The notes under the pieces were generated by a model. The model was not told the DNA's origin. It worked only from the letters and a program-made list of their open reading frames with translations, and made no database searches. Shown in pieces: positions 17,509-27,346 of a DNA stretch of 64,000 bases. Made by a program: the position numbers and the translations under genes. Positions within the stretch are counted from its first letter, which is position 1, and the number at the start of each line of letters is the position of its first letter. This DNA comes from Arthrobacter bussei (GTDB lineage: Bacteria > Actinomycetota > Actinomycetes > Actinomycetales > Micrococcaceae): contig NZ_VJXX01000001.1 in assembly GCF_009377195.2 (NCBI RefSeq), positions 558,001 through 622,000 of the forward strand. The letters run 5' to 3'.

Positions 17509-19425
17509 TCAGGCGCGGGCGCGCGAACGCGATGCGCGCATGCGCTCGTTGGCGTCGAGGATGACCTTGCGGATCCGGATGGACTCCGGCGTGACCTCCA
17601 CGCACTCGTCCTCGCGGGCGAACTCGAGGGACTCCTCGAGCGTGAGGTTGCGCGGCGGGGTGAGGTTCTCGAAGGTGTCCGAGGAAGCGGCACGCATGTT
17701 GGTGAGCTTCTTCTCCTTCGTGATGTTGACCTCCATGTCGTCGGCGCGGGAGTTCTCGCCGACGATCATGCCCTCGTAGACCTCGGAGGTGGGCTGCACG
17801 AAGAACGAGCCGCGCTCCTGCAGGTTGATCATCGCGAACGGGGTCACGACACCGGCGCGGTCGGCGATCATCGACCCGTTGGTGCGGTACTCGATGTCAC
17901 CGGCCCACGGCTCGTAGCCCTCGGAGATGGACGCCGCGATGCCGGCGCCGCGCGTATCCGTGAGGAAGCGGGTGCGGAAGCCGATCAGGCCGCGGGCGGG
18001 CACGATGAATTCCATGCGGACCCAGCCGGTGCCGTGGTTGGCCATGTTGGTCATGCGTCCCTTGCGGGCGGCCATGAGCTGCGTGACGCCGCCGAGGTAC
18101 TCCTCGGGGACGTCGATGGTCATGTGCTCCATCGGCTCGTGGATCTTGCCGTCGATGGTCTTGGTGACCACCTGGGGCTTGCCGACCGTGAGCTCGAAGC
18201 CTTCGCGGCGCATCTGCTCCACGAGGATGGCCAGCGCGAGCTCGCCGCGGCCCTGGACCTCCCAGGCGTCGGGGCGCGCGGTGGGCAGCACGCGGAGCGA
18301 CACGTTGCCGATGAGCTCCTTGTCGAGGCGGTCCTTGACCTGGCGTGCGGTGACCTTGGCACCCTTGACCTTGCCGGCCAGCGGCGAGGTGTTGATACCG
18401 ATGGTCACGGAGATCGCGGGATCGTCGACCGTGATGAGCGGCAGCGGCTGCGGGTTGTCGACGTCGGTGAGGGTCTCGCCGATGGTGATGCCCTCGATGC
18501 CGGCGACGGCGACGATCTCGCCCGGACCGGCGGAGTCCGTCGGGACGCGGTCGAGCGCCTTGGTGGCGAGCAGCTCGGTGATCTTGACGGTCTTCAGCTC
18601 GCCGTTCTGGCGGGCCCAGGCGACCTGCTGGCCCTTGCGCAGCGTGCCGTTGAAGATGCGCAGCAGCGCGAGGCGGCCGAGGAACGGCGAGGCGTCGAGG
18701 TTGGTGACGTGCGCCTGGAGGACGCCGTCGGGGTTGTAGCGGGGTGCCGGGATGTGGTCGATGATCGTCTGGAACAGGGGTTCCAGGTTGTCGTTGGACG
18801 GCGCGCTGCCGTTCGCCGGCTGCTCGATCGACGCGGCACCCACGCGGGCCGCCGCGTAGACGACCGGCACGTTCAGGATGAGGTCGAGGTCGAGGTCCGG
18901 CACCTCGTCGGCGAGGTCGGAAGCGAGTCCGAGGAGCAGGTCCATCGACTCGCTGACGACCTCCTCGATGCGGGAGTCCGGCCGGTCCGTCTTGTTGACC
19001 AGGAGGATGACCGGAAGCTTGGCCGCGAGGGCCTTGCGGAGCACGAAGCGCGTCTGGGGCAGCGGGCCCTCGGACGCGTCGACGAGCAGGACGACGCCGT
19101 CGACCATGGACAGTCCGCGCTCCACCTCGCCGCCGAAGTCGGCGTGGCCCGGGGTGTCGATGACGTTGATGGTGATGGTCTCGCCCTTGGCCGCGGGGCC
19201 GTCGTAGAACACCGTGGTGTTCTTCGCGAGGATGGTGATGCCCTTCTCGCGCTCGAGGTCGCCCGAGTCCATGACGCGGTCGGCCACGTCGCCGTGGGCC
19301 GCGAACGAATTGGTCTGCTTCAGCATGGCATCGACCAGGGTGGTTTTTCCGTGGTCAACGTGGGCCACGATGGCTACGTTGCGGAGATCGCTGCGGACAG
19401 CGGTGTTGCCTGTGGTTTCAGACAT
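17509..19425 (-). CDS. typA: Ribosome-associated translational GTPase TypA/BipA
   Basis: The 638-residue EF-G-like GTPase binds the 70S ribosome and supports growth under stress and ribosome assembly. The G1 motif AHVDHGKTT is near residue 21; G3 DTPGHADFGG and G4 NKTDRPD follow, then EF-G domains II, III and V and the BipA-specific C-terminal domain. Length is slightly above the E. coli protein (607). The ATG start has a weak ribosome site. Confidence 0.97.
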   Translation of the reverse strand: MSETTGNTAVRSDLRNVAIVAHVDHGKTTLVDAMLKQTNSFAAHGDVADRVMDSGDLEREKGITILAKNTTVFYDGPAAKGETITINVIDTPGHADFGGEVERGLSMVDGVVLLVDASEGPLPQTRFVLRKALAAKLPVILLVNKTDRPDSRIEEVVSESMDLLLGLASDLADEVPDLDLDLILNVPVVYAAARVGAASIEQPANGSAPSNDNLEPLFQTIIDHIPAPRYNPDGVLQAHVTNLDASPFLGRLALLRIFNGTLRKGQQVAWARQNGELKTVKITELLATKALDRVPTDSAGPGEIVAVAGIEGITIGETLTDVDNPQPLPLITVDDPAISVTIGINTSPLAGKVKGAKVTARQVKDRLDKELIGNVSLRVLPTARPDAWEVQGRGELALAILVEQMRREGFELTVGKPQVVTKTIDGKIHEPMEHMTIDVPEEYLGGVTQLMAARKGRMTNMANHGTGWVRMEFIVPARGLIGFRTRFLTDTRGAGIAASISEGYEPWAGDIEYRTNGSMIADRAGVVTPFAMINLQERGSFFVQPTSEVYEGMIVGENSRADDMEVNITKEKKLTNMRAASSDTFENLTPPRNLTLEESLEFAREDECVEVTPESIRIRKVILDANERMRASRSRARA

Positions 19426-19562
19426 GCGTGATTACTCAATTCGGTATCTACTGCGGGGAAATTGACGGCGGCTGCACTGCACGCCCTCTCACCAGTCTAG
19501 GCGCTGGGGAAAAACAGACCTAATGCAGCCTGTCAATGGCTGTCCGGATCGGCGCCGGCACG

Positions 19563-19602
19563 CGACGACGGCGGCCCTCCGGGTGGAGGACCGCCGTCGT
19601 CG
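19563..19602 (-). terminator. Terminator of the first peptide ABC operon
   Basis: An 18-bp stem with one mismatch (19563-19580 with 19585-19602, loop GGGT) lies 48 bases past the stop of the ATPase gene, before typA on the same strand. Confidence 0.7.
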
Positions 19603-19649
19603 TGGTGCGTCGGCCCGCTCCGGGCCGCGCCGCTCGATGCCCGGTGGGG

Positions 19650-21347
19650 CTAGGCGACCTCGGGCGGCAGCTCGAGGGCAGCGCCCGGGATCGCTGCGAG
19701 GAGCGCCTGGGTGTACGCGGTCGTCGGGTTGTCGAACACCTCGTCGGTGGTGCCCTGTTCCACGAGCTTCCCCTTCTCCATGACGGCCACGTGGTCGGCG
19801 ATCTGCCGGACCACGGCGAGGTCGTGCGTGATGAACAGGTAGCTGAGCCCGAGCTCGGACTGCAGGTCGGCGAGCAGGTTCAGGATCTGCGCCTGCACGA
19901 GCACGTCGAGTGCAGAGACGGCCTCGTCGCAGATGACGACCTCCGGGTCGAGGGCCAGCGCACGCGCGATCGCCACGCGCTGGCGCTGCCCGCCCGAGAG
20001 CTCGTTCGGGAAGCGCTGCATCATCGCGGACGGCAGGGCCACCTGGTCGAGGAGCTCCCGGACCTTCTTCTCACGGGTCTTCGCCGTACCGACACCGTGG
20101 ACCCGCAGGGGTTCCTCGATGGTCCGGTAGATGTTGTACATCGGGTCGAGCGAGCCGTAGGGGTCCTGGAAGATCGGCTGCACGCGGCGGCGGAAGTCGA
20201 ACATCTCCTTGCGCCCGAGCGTCGTGATGTCCACGCCGTCGAACCGGATACTGCCCGACGTCGCCCCCTCCAGGCCGAGGACCATCTTCGCGACGGTCGA
20301 CTTCCCGGATCCGGACTCGCCGACGACGGCCGTGGTGGTGCCGCGGGCGATCGAGAAGGACACCTTGTCCACCGCGGTGAAGTCGGTCGACGTGCCCCAG
20401 CTGCCGCGGATCTTGAAGACCTTCGTCAGGTCCTCGACCTCGATCACCCTGTCGAGCGCAGCGGTTGCCGTGACCGAGGGTGCCAGCAGGTCCTGCGTCC
20501 GGACGCCGGCCTTCTTCGCCGACTCGATCCGGCGGGAGGCGATCGACGGCGCCGAGGCCACCAGCTTCTGCGTGTAGGGGTGGCGCGGGTTGGTGAGCAG
20601 CTCGAGCGCGGGCCCGGCCTCCACGACCTGACCCTTGTACATGACGATCACCTTGTGGGCGCGTTCGGCCGCGAGGCCGAGATCATGCGTGATGAGCAGC
20701 ACCGCGGTGCCGAGCTCCTCCGTCATGGTGTCGAGGTGGTCGAGGATCTGCCGCTGCACCGTCACGTCCAGGGCCGACGTCGGCTCGTCCGCGATGAGCA
20801 GGCGCGGCCTGCAGGAGAGCCCGATGGCGATCAGGGCTCGCTGGCGCATCCCGCCGGAGAACTCGTGCGGGTACTGGTTGGCGCGCGATGCGGCGTCGGG
20901 CAGGCCCGCCTCCGCGAGCACCTTCGCGACGTCCTGCGGCCCGCTCGGCAGGCCGTTGGCCTTGAGCGTCTCCCGCACCTGGAAGCCGATCTTCCAGACC
21001 GGATTGAGGTTGGACATCGGATCCTGCGGCACCATGCCGATGGACGACCCCCGGAGCTCGACGATCCGCTTCTCCGAGGCGTGGGTGATGTCCTCGCCGT
21101 CGAAGATGATGCTGCCGTTGGACACGCGTCCGTTGGCGGGCAGGAGGCCGATCGCGGCCAGCGCCGTCGTCGACTTCCCGGACCCGGACTCCCCGACGAT
21201 CGCGACGGTCTCGCCGGGCATGACGGTCAGGTGCGCGTTGCGCACCGCCGGCACGTCGCCGTTCGACGTCGAGAAGGTGATGGCCAGGTCCCGGAGCTCG
21301 AGGAGCGGCAGGGGCATGGCGGTCTGGTGGCCTGTGCTGTGGCTCAT
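19650..21347 (-). CDS. Peptide ABC transporter, fused double ATP-binding protein (DppD-DppF type), copy 1
   Basis: The 565-residue protein contains two complete ABC domains, equivalent to DppD fused to DppF. Domain 1 has Walker A GESGSGKST and signature SGGMRQRALIA; domain 2 (from about residue 305) has a second GESGSGKST and [15 protein letters not shown]. Oligopeptide-type C-terminal segments follow each domain (NPRHPYTQKL, NPTTAYTQAL). It is the last gene of SBP-B-C-DF, overlapping the permease stop by four bases. Confidence 0.93.
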   Translation of the reverse strand: MSHSTGHQTAMPLPLLELRDLAITFSTSNGDVPAVRNAHLTVMPGETVAIVGESGSGKSTTALAAIGLLPANGRVSNGSIIFDGEDITHASEKRIVELRGSSIGMVPQDPMSNLNPVWKIGFQVRETLKANGLPSGPQDVAKVLAEAGLPDAASRANQYPHEFSGGMRQRALIAIGLSCRPRLLIADEPTSALDVTVQRQILDHLDTMTEELGTAVLLITHDLGLAAERAHKVIVMYKGQVVEAGPALELLTNPRHPYTQKLVASAPSIASRRIESAKKAGVRTQDLLAPSVTATAALDRVIEVEDLTKVFKIRGSWGTSTDFTAVDKVSFSIARGTTTAVVGESGSGKSTVAKMVLGLEGATSGSIRFDGVDITTLGRKEMFDFRRRVQPIFQDPYGSLDPMYNIYRTIEEPLRVHGVGTAKTREKKVRELLDQVALPSAMMQRFPNELSGGQRQRVAIARALALDPEVVICDEAVSALDVLVQAQILNLLADLQSELGLSYLFITHDLAVVRQIADHVAVMEKGKLVEQGTTDEVFDNPTTAYTQALLAAIPGAALELPPEVA

Positions 21348-22354
21348 CGCTTGCGCGCCTTCGGGTCGAGAGCATCACGCAGGGCGTCGCCCAGCATGAT
21401 GAAGCTCAGAACGGTGATGGACAGGGCGAGGCCCGGCCAGAAGATGGCCATGGGGTTGCTCCGCAGCGAGGGTTTCGCCGAGAAGATGTCATTCCCCCAG
21501 GACATGACGTCCGGCGGGAGCCCGATACCGAGGAAGGACAGCGTGGACTCCGCGACGATGAACGTCCCGAGCGAGATGGTCGCGATGACGATGACCGGTG
21601 CCAGGGCGTTCGGGATGACGTGCTTGACGAGGGCACCGAGCGGCGACACCCCGAGCGAGCGCGCCGCGGTCACGAAGTCGGCGTTGCGTACCTCGATCAC
21701 GGCGGCTCTGGTGATGCGGGCGATCTGGGGCCAGCCGAACGTGACGAGGATGACGACGAGCGTCCAGACGTTGCGGTTCTGCTGGAAGACGGGCAGCTGC
21801 ACGACGACGATCGCGCCGAGGATGAGCGGGAGCGCGAAGAAGATGTCACCGATGCGGGCGAGGATCGCGTCGACCCAACCACCGAAGAAGCCGGCGAGGG
21901 CGCCGATGAGGCCACCGATCAGGACCACGCCGAGGGTGGCGAACAGCCCGACCGTGAGGGAGGACTGCGTGCCGTAGACGACGCGGGAGAGGATGTCGCA
22001 GCCCTGGACCGTGAAGCCGAGCGGGTGTCCCGCGACGGGCCCGCCGTCGGAGTTCTCGAGCAGGCAGTTCTCGTTCGGCGGTTCGTCGGTGAAGACACCG
22101 GGGAACAGCGCGACGAAGATGACGGCGAGGATCAGGACGGCGCTGATGATGAACAGCGGCTGCTTGCGCAGGCTGCGCCAGGCCTCCCCCCAGAGGCTGC
22201 GGGGGGCGGCGTCGGACACCGTGCTGTCCGTAGCACGGACCGGCGTCTCGTCGACGTTCGCGACGAAGTGCTCGATCGGGTAGGCGGAGGTCTTGGTGCG
22301 GACCACGGGCGCCGGGCCCTGCGTGCCGGGTGAGGTGGGTGTTGGTTCAGGCAT
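21344..22354 (-). CDS. Peptide ABC transporter permease DppC-type, copy 1
   Basis: The 336-residue inner-membrane permease has a cytoplasmic N-terminal tail of about 70 residues, six transmembrane helices, and the coupling loop VTAARSLGVSPLGALVKHV. The external loop after helix 1 is Asn/Glu-rich (NENCLLENSDGG). It forms a heterodimer with the DppB-type permease. The start overlaps the DppB stop by eight bases; the stop overlaps the ATPase ATG by four. Confidence 0.93.
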   Translation of the reverse strand: MPEPTPTSPGTQGPAPVVRTKTSAYPIEHFVANVDETPVRATDSTVSDAAPRSLWGEAWRSLRKQPLFIISAVLILAVIFVALFPGVFTDEPPNENCLLENSDGGPVAGHPLGFTVQGCDILSRVVYGTQSSLTVGLFATLGVVLIGGLIGALAGFFGGWVDAILARIGDIFFALPLILGAIVVVQLPVFQQNRNVWTLVVILVTFGWPQIARITRAAVIEVRNADFVTAARSLGVSPLGALVKHVIPNALAPVIVIATISLGTFIVAESTLSFLGIGLPPDVMSWGNDIFSAKPSLRSNPMAIFWPGLALSITVLSFIMLGDALRDALDPKARKR

Positions 22355-23273
22355 ATCGAATCCTTGGGTCCAGCCACGCGTACAGGAGATCCACCAGCAG
22401 GTTCGCCAGGCAGAAGATGAGGATGAGGAACGTGACGATCGAGACGACCATCGGTCCGTCCCCGTTGAGCACGGCGCGGTAGAGGGTGTTGCCGACGCCG
22501 TTGACGTTGAAGATGCCCTCCGTGACGATCGCGCCTCCCATGAGCGCGCCGAGGTCGGCGCCGAGGAAGGTCACCACCGGGATCAGCGAGTTGCGGAGGA
22601 CGTGGACGACGACGACGCGGCGGCGGCTGAGGCCCTTGGCCGTCGCCGTGCGCACGTAGTCCGCGTTGACGTTCTCGATGATGCTCGTGCGGGTGAGGCG
22701 GAGGACGTAGGCGAAGGACACGAGCCCGAGCACCACCGCCGGCAGGAGCAGCTCCGTGAAGGTGGCGTCGCCGCTGACGGTCGGATTGGTCCACTGCAGC
22801 TTCACACCGATCAGGAACTGCATGAGGAAGCCGAGCACGAAGATGGGGACCGCGATCACGATCAGGGAGAGGACGAGGACGGAGGAGTCGAAGATCTTCC
22901 CCTTGCGGAGGCCTGCGATGAGGCCGAAGACGATCCCGAAGACGGCTTCGATGACGAGGGCCATGATGGCGAGCTTCGCGGTGGTCGGGAAGACCTCGGC
23001 GATGATGGTCGCGATCGGCCGGCCGGAGAAGTTCGTCCCGAGATCGAAGGTCAGGACGCCCTTGAGGTAGAGCAGGTACTGGATCCAGAAGGGCTGGTCG
23101 AGGTTGTACTGCTCGCGCAGACCGGCCACGACGGCGGGGGTGCAGCCACGCTCGCCGCAGATGGCGGCGGTGGCGTCACCGGGGAGGCTGAAGACCAGGA
23201 AGTACACCAGCAGGGTGGCGCCGAGGAAGACGGGGATCAGCTGGAGGAAACGTCGGACGATGTACCAGACCAT
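22347..23273 (-). CDS. Peptide ABC transporter permease DppB-type, copy 1
   Basis: The 308-residue permease starts MVWYIVRRFLQLIPVF, the standard DppB N-terminus. I placed the start at 23273, where GGGAGG stands nine bases upstream, rather than at a longer open frame that begins inside the upstream hairpin. It has six helices, an external cysteine-containing loop (AAICGERGC), and the coupling loop VRTATAKGLSRRRVVVVHVL. Confidence 0.92.
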   Translation of the reverse strand: MVWYIVRRFLQLIPVFLGATLLVYFLVFSLPGDATAAICGERGCTPAVVAGLREQYNLDQPFWIQYLLYLKGVLTFDLGTNFSGRPIATIIAEVFPTTAKLAIMALVIEAVFGIVFGLIAGLRKGKIFDSSVLVLSLIVIAVPIFVLGFLMQFLIGVKLQWTNPTVSGDATFTELLLPAVVLGLVSFAYVLRLTRTSIIENVNADYVRTATAKGLSRRRVVVVHVLRNSLIPVVTFLGADLGALMGGAIVTEGIFNVNGVGNTLYRAVLNGDGPMVVSIVTFLILIFCLANLLVDLLYAWLDPRIRYA

Positions 23274-23366
23274 CAGCGCCGACCTCCCGATGCCGACGGC
23301 GTCCGGACGGGACGCAGGTGGGGGTTGCTCATGAGGTGTTGGACCTTTTCGTTGGAGCACGGAAAA

Positions 23367-23394
23367 GGGGCCTGCCCGCAGGCGGGCAGGCCCC
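23367..23394 (-). terminator. Attenuating hairpin between binding protein and permease, copy 1
   Basis: A perfect 13-bp GC-rich inverted repeat (23367-23379 with 23382-23394) is followed on the minus strand by TTTT. It lies 15 bases beyond the binding-protein stop and should reduce transcription into the permease genes. Confidence 0.75.
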
Positions 23395-23409
23395 CGCGTC
23401 CGTTAGGGG

Positions 23410-25047
23410 TTACTTGCCGGTGATGGCGTAGTAGAGCGGAACACCGTTCCAGCCGAACTCGACGTTGTCCACGTTGCTGCTCCAGCCGCCCTGGGCGACC
23501 TGGTACCACAGCGGGATGGCCGGGAGATCCTCGAGGAGGTCCTCCTGTGCCTTGTTCATCGCCTCGTTGCCCTCTTCGACAGTGCTGGCGGCGAGTCCGT
23601 CGGTCAGCTGCTGGTCGAACTCGGGGTTGCTGTAGCGGGCGTCGTTCGAGCCGGCACCCGTGGCGTAGATGGGTCCGAGGAAGTTGTACAGCGACGGGTA
23701 GTCGGCCTGCCAGCCGGCGCGCAGTGCACCGGTGAGGGTCTCCTCCGTGGCTTCGGTGCGCGCTTCCTTGAACGTCGCGTACGGCTTGCCCGCGACCTCG
23801 ATGCCGAGGTTGTTCTTGATGTTGTTGACCACGGCCTCGACCCAGGTCTTGTGGTCACCCTTGTCGGCGTTGTAGCCGATGGTCAGGGGCTGCGACTCGT
23901 CGTACGGCGCGATCTTCTCGGCGTCCTCCCAGAGCTTCTTGGCCTGCTCGGGGTTGTACTCGAGGTTCTCGCTCCCCGGCAGCTCGTCACTGTAGCCCTC
24001 GAGTACGGGGGCGGTGAAGTCCTTGGCAGGCTCACGGCCACCGTTGAAGATGACCTCGGTGATCTCGTCGCGGTTGATCGACATCGACAGCGCCTGGCGG
24101 CGGAGCTTGCCGGCCTCACCCTCCCAGTTCGGGAGGTAGTACGGGATGGCGATCGTCTGGTTGCCCGCGTACGGCGACTCGATCGAGCGCTCTCCGAGGT
24201 CGTTCTTGAAGTTCTTGATGTCGCTCGTGGGGATCGTCTTCAGGACATCCAGGTTGTCCGAGATGAGGTCCTGGTACGCCGTCGTGTCGTTCTGGTAGAT
24301 CTTGAACGTCACGCCACCGTTCTGCGCTTCCTGCGGGCCCTCGTACTCGTCGTTGGGGACGAGTTCGATCTGCTGGTTGTGCTGCCAGGCACCCTCGGCG
24401 GCGAACTTGTACGGGCCGTTGCCGATCGGGTTCTCGCCGAACGCCGTGGGGTCCTCGAGGGCGGCGGCGGGCAGCGGGAAGAACGCGCTGTAGCCGAGGC
24501 GCAGCGGCCAGTCGGACTCCGGCTGCGAGAGCTTGACGGTGAAGGTGCGGTCGTCCACGACGGTGAGCCCGCTCATGGTCTCCACGGTGGAGCCCTCGGC
24601 GCTGGCTTCCTCGTACCCTTCGATGCTCTCGAAGAAGTAGCTGGAGAGCTGCGCGTTCTTGGCTGCGGCTCCGTAGTTCCAGGCGTCCACGAAGGAGCTC
24701 GCGGTGACGGGATCGCCGTTGGTGAAGGTCTTCCCCTCCTTGAGCGTGATCGTGTAGTTCTGGGCGTCCTCGGTCTCGATGGACTCGGCCATCTCGTTCT
24801 CCGGCTTGCCGTCGGCGTCATAGCTGACCAGCCCGGCGAAGATGAGGTCGAGGATGGCGCCGCCACCCACCTCGTTGGTGCTGGTGGGGATGAGCGGGTT
24901 CTGGGGCTCGGATCCGTCCACCACGATGACGGCATCGGTGGTGCCTTCGCTCGTGCCGGATTCATTGCTTCCGCCGCCGCATGCACTCAGCGACAGCGCG
25001 GCGATGGCCGCGACGCTGAGCATCTTGGAAGTGCGCGTGAAACGCAT
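23410..25047 (-). CDS. Peptide-binding lipoprotein (SBP family 5), copy 1
   Basis: The 545-residue extracytoplasmic solute-binding protein has a lipoprotein signal ending LSAC. The mature protein starts with a Gly/Ser/Thr-rich spacer; SBP_bac_5 features follow, including LVSYDADGKPENEMAESIE and TITLKEGKTFTNGDPVTA. It probably captures oligopeptides for the adjacent permeases. The position beside typA matches M. tuberculosis lpqW, a homologue that has no transporter beside it there. Confidence 0.93.
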   Translation of the reverse strand: MRFTRTSKMLSVAAIAALSLSACGGGSNESGTSEGTTDAVIVVDGSEPQNPLIPTSTNEVGGGAILDLIFAGLVSYDADGKPENEMAESIETEDAQNYTITLKEGKTFTNGDPVTASSFVDAWNYGAAAKNAQLSSYFFESIEGYEEASAEGSTVETMSGLTVVDDRTFTVKLSQPESDWPLRLGYSAFFPLPAAALEDPTAFGENPIGNGPYKFAAEGAWQHNQQIELVPNDEYEGPQEAQNGGVTFKIYQNDTTAYQDLISDNLDVLKTIPTSDIKNFKNDLGERSIESPYAGNQTIAIPYYLPNWEGEAGKLRRQALSMSINRDEITEVIFNGGREPAKDFTAPVLEGYSDELPGSENLEYNPEQAKKLWEDAEKIAPYDESQPLTIGYNADKGDHKTWVEAVVNNIKNNLGIEVAGKPYATFKEARTEATEETLTGALRAGWQADYPSLYNFLGPIYATGAGSNDARYSNPEFDQQLTDGLAASTVEEGNEAMNKAQEDLLEDLPAIPLWYQVAQGGWSSNVDNVEFGWNGVPLYYAITGK

Positions 25048-25134
25048 TCCGCCTCCTAGGTATTGGGTTCTTCCGGCGCTGATGTGGCCGGTCGGGTGGC
25101 TCCGCAGAGAGCGAGAGCCAACTCACACCGAAAA

Positions 25135-25164
25135 ATCATATGCCCGTTTCGTTGCTTCCCTGAA
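25135..25164 (-). promoter_or_regulatory. Promoter of binding-protein gene, copy 1
   Basis: On the minus strand TATGAT (25135-25140) is a strong -10, with an 18-base spacer to a weak -35, TTCAGG (25159-25164). The leader of about 80 bases ends with TAGGAGG before the ATG. Confidence 0.5.
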
Positions 25165-25358
25165 CATCTGAGGTGGCTGAGAGCTGGTCCGGGTCCCGGG
25201 AGAAGGCGGCATCGGGGTCTTTCCGCAGGCCAGCGGTACCGGCGCATGCTGGTCACGCTTGGATAACGACTGGCGGAATTCGGCCTCGAGTACTGTACAG
25301 CGCCCTGTCGGACCACGGCGGCGACCGCCGGGCCGGCCACCTCGGGCCCGGCACGCGA

Positions 25359-25388
25359 AAGCCCGCCCTGACGCAGCAGGACGGGCTT
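25359..25388 (-). terminator. Terminator of the second peptide ABC ATPase gene
   Basis: A 12-bp stem with one mismatch (25359-25370 with 25377-25388, six-base loop) is followed on the minus strand by TTTC. It lies 40 bases past the ATPase stop. Confidence 0.7.
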
Positions 25389-25427
25389 CCGGGAGCAGCA
25401 GGCGATCCCCCTGCGGGGCGCGCGCTG

Positions 25428-27257
25428 TCAGTCGCTCGTCGCCATGAGTTTCGCCCGGAGTTCGCGGCGCTCCCGCTGCTTGGCGGGATCGGGCAGCGGT
25501 ACGGCGGCCAGGAGGCGTTGGGTGTACGGATCCTGTGGGCTGCGCAGGATCTGGTCGCGGCTGCCCTGCTCGACGATCCGCCCGCGCTTCATGACGCAGA
25601 TGTAGTCGGCGAGAACGTCCACCACGGCGAGGTCGTGGGTGACGAACAGGCACGCGAAGCCGAGTTCACGCTGCAGGTTCTGGAACAGTTCCAGCACCTT
25701 GGCCTGCACCGACACGTCCAGGGCCGACGTCGGCTCGTCCGCGACCATGAGCTTCGGGCGGAGCGAAAGCGCCCGGGCGATGCCCACGCGCTGCTTCTGC
25801 CCTCCCGAGAGCTCGTGGGGGTACCGGTTCCGATAGGAACGAGGGAGCTCCACCTGGTCCAGCAGCGTCTCGATGCGCTTCTGCAGGGCGCCGCCCTTCG
25901 CCTCGCCCGCGAGGAACATCGGCTCGCCGATGCTCTCGCCGATGGGCAGTCGCGGATTCAGGGACGACGACGGGTCCTGGAAGACCATGCCGACGTGCCG
26001 GCGCACGGCGCCCAGTTCCTTCGACGACGGGCGGAAGCCCGAGATGTCGGTCCCCACGACCTTCAGGGAGCCCGCCGCGACGGGCAGCAGTCCCACGGCC
26101 GCCCGTCCGATGGTCGTCTTGCCCGAGCCGGACTCGCCCACCAGTCCGATGACCTGTCCGGGGTACACCGTGAGGTGCGCTCCCTCGACCGCCCTGAAGG
26201 CGGGCACGCGGCCCTGTTTCGGGTACTCGATGGCGACGTCGACCAGTTCGAGCACGGGCTCGGACGAGGGCGCGGTGACCCGGACCTCGTCGTGGAGCTG
26301 GGCGAGGACCTCGTTCTCCCGCCGCTCGAGTTCGGCGTGGTCCACCGACTGGAGTTCGGTGTGCGTCGCCGCTGCCAGCGCCGCGGTGATGTCGACGTCG
26401 TCGTTCCCGTCGCCCTGCCCGAGGTGCGGCACGGCAGCCAGCAGCGCCTTGGTGTACTCGTGCTGCGGATTGTTGAAGATCTGCTCCGCCGTGCCGGTCT
26501 CGACGATGCGCCCCTTGCGCATCACCGCGATCCGGTCCGCGAGGTCGGCCACCACACCCATGTCGTGCGTGATGAGCACGATGGCGCTGTTGAGCTGGTT
26601 CCGCAGGTTCCTCATGAGGTCGAGGATCTCCGCCTGCACGGTGACGTCGAGGGCTGTGGTCGGCTCGTCGGCGATCAGCAGCTTGGGATCGCAGGAGAGG
26701 GACTGCGCGATCATGGCACGCTGCCGCTGCCCGCCGGAGAGCTGGTGGGGATAGGAGCGGAAGGCCTTGTCGGGATCGGGCAGTTCCACCATCTGCAGAA
26801 GGCGAAGGGCGCGCTGCTTGGCCTCGTCCGGCGAGATCTCGTTGTGCAGCCGCAGGGTCTCGACGATCTGGAAGCCGACGGTGTACACGGGATTGAGCGC
26901 CGTCATCGGCTCCTGGAAGATGACCGCCACGTCATTGCCACGGATCTGCCGCAGCTTCGCCGGCGACATCGTGAGGACGGACTTGCCGTTGAGCAGCACC
27001 TCCCCCGTCACGCGGCTGTTGGAGGGCAGGAGGCCGAGGAGCGACATCGAGCTCGCGCTCTTGCCGGAGCCCGACTCGCCCACGATCGCCAGGACCTCAC
27101 CCGCGTTGACCTCGTAGTTCAGGTCGATGGCCGCGGGCACCCACTTCTTGTCGACGCCGAAATCGACGCAGAGGTCGCGGACCTCGAGCACGGGCCCCTG
27201 TGCTGCCGGGCGGCCGGCACCGGGTTCTGGCGTGCCGCCGATGACCTGTGTACTCAT
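25428..27257 (-). CDS. Peptide ABC transporter, fused double ATP-binding protein, copy 2
   Basis: The 609-residue protein contains two ABC modules, each with Walker A GESGSGKS/T and signature LSGGQRQRAMIAQ or LSGGQKQRVGIARAL. A linker of about 50 residues joins them, longer than in copy 1. C-terminal oligopeptide-type tails (NPQHEYTKALLAAVP, SPQDPYTQRLLAAVP) are present. Unlike copy 1 it is separated from its permeases by an opposite-strand gene, so it needs its own promoter in the 89 bases upstream (27258-27346). Confidence 0.92.
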   Translation of the reverse strand: MSTQVIGGTPEPGAGRPAAQGPVLEVRDLCVDFGVDKKWVPAAIDLNYEVNAGEVLAIVGESGSGKSASSMSLLGLLPSNSRVTGEVLLNGKSVLTMSPAKLRQIRGNDVAVIFQEPMTALNPVYTVGFQIVETLRLHNEISPDEAKQRALRLLQMVELPDPDKAFRSYPHQLSGGQRQRAMIAQSLSCDPKLLIADEPTTALDVTVQAEILDLMRNLRNQLNSAIVLITHDMGVVADLADRIAVMRKGRIVETGTAEQIFNNPQHEYTKALLAAVPHLGQGDGNDDVDITAALAAATHTELQSVDHAELERRENEVLAQLHDEVRVTAPSSEPVLELVDVAIEYPKQGRVPAFRAVEGAHLTVYPGQVIGLVGESGSGKTTIGRAAVGLLPVAAGSLKVVGTDISGFRPSSKELGAVRRHVGMVFQDPSSSLNPRLPIGESIGEPMFLAGEAKGGALQKRIETLLDQVELPRSYRNRYPHELSGGQKQRVGIARALSLRPKLMVADEPTSALDVSVQAKVLELFQNLQRELGFACLFVTHDLAVVDVLADYICVMKRGRIVEQGSRDQILRSPQDPYTQRLLAAVPLPDPAKQRERRELRAKLMATSD

Positions 27258-27346
27258 GAGGGGTTCTCCTTCGTGGCGGAGCCCGTGCCGGTGGGCCGGG
27301 GCTCCTCGATTGCCGCGGGCGGCGTCGGTGCTGGGACCATGGAGCC

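Larger units (their letters stand above)
25048..25427. other. Gap between the two peptide ABC operons
   Basis: This 380-base gap holds the promoter and leader of binding-protein copy 1 and, at its right end, the terminator of the second operon. Between them (25170-25350) I see no gene. Confidence 0.6.

Noticed and set aside
17479..19431. A 650-codon open frame on the plus strand opposite typA
   Set aside because: It is the antisense shadow of a high-GC gene. The minus strand encodes a full-length TypA with all motifs.
25170..25280. CTGAGAG and GGATAAC words resembling a TPP riboswitch
   Set aside because: The spacing is wrong (about 80 bases instead of about 30), the pairing stems are missing, and no thiamine gene is adjacent.
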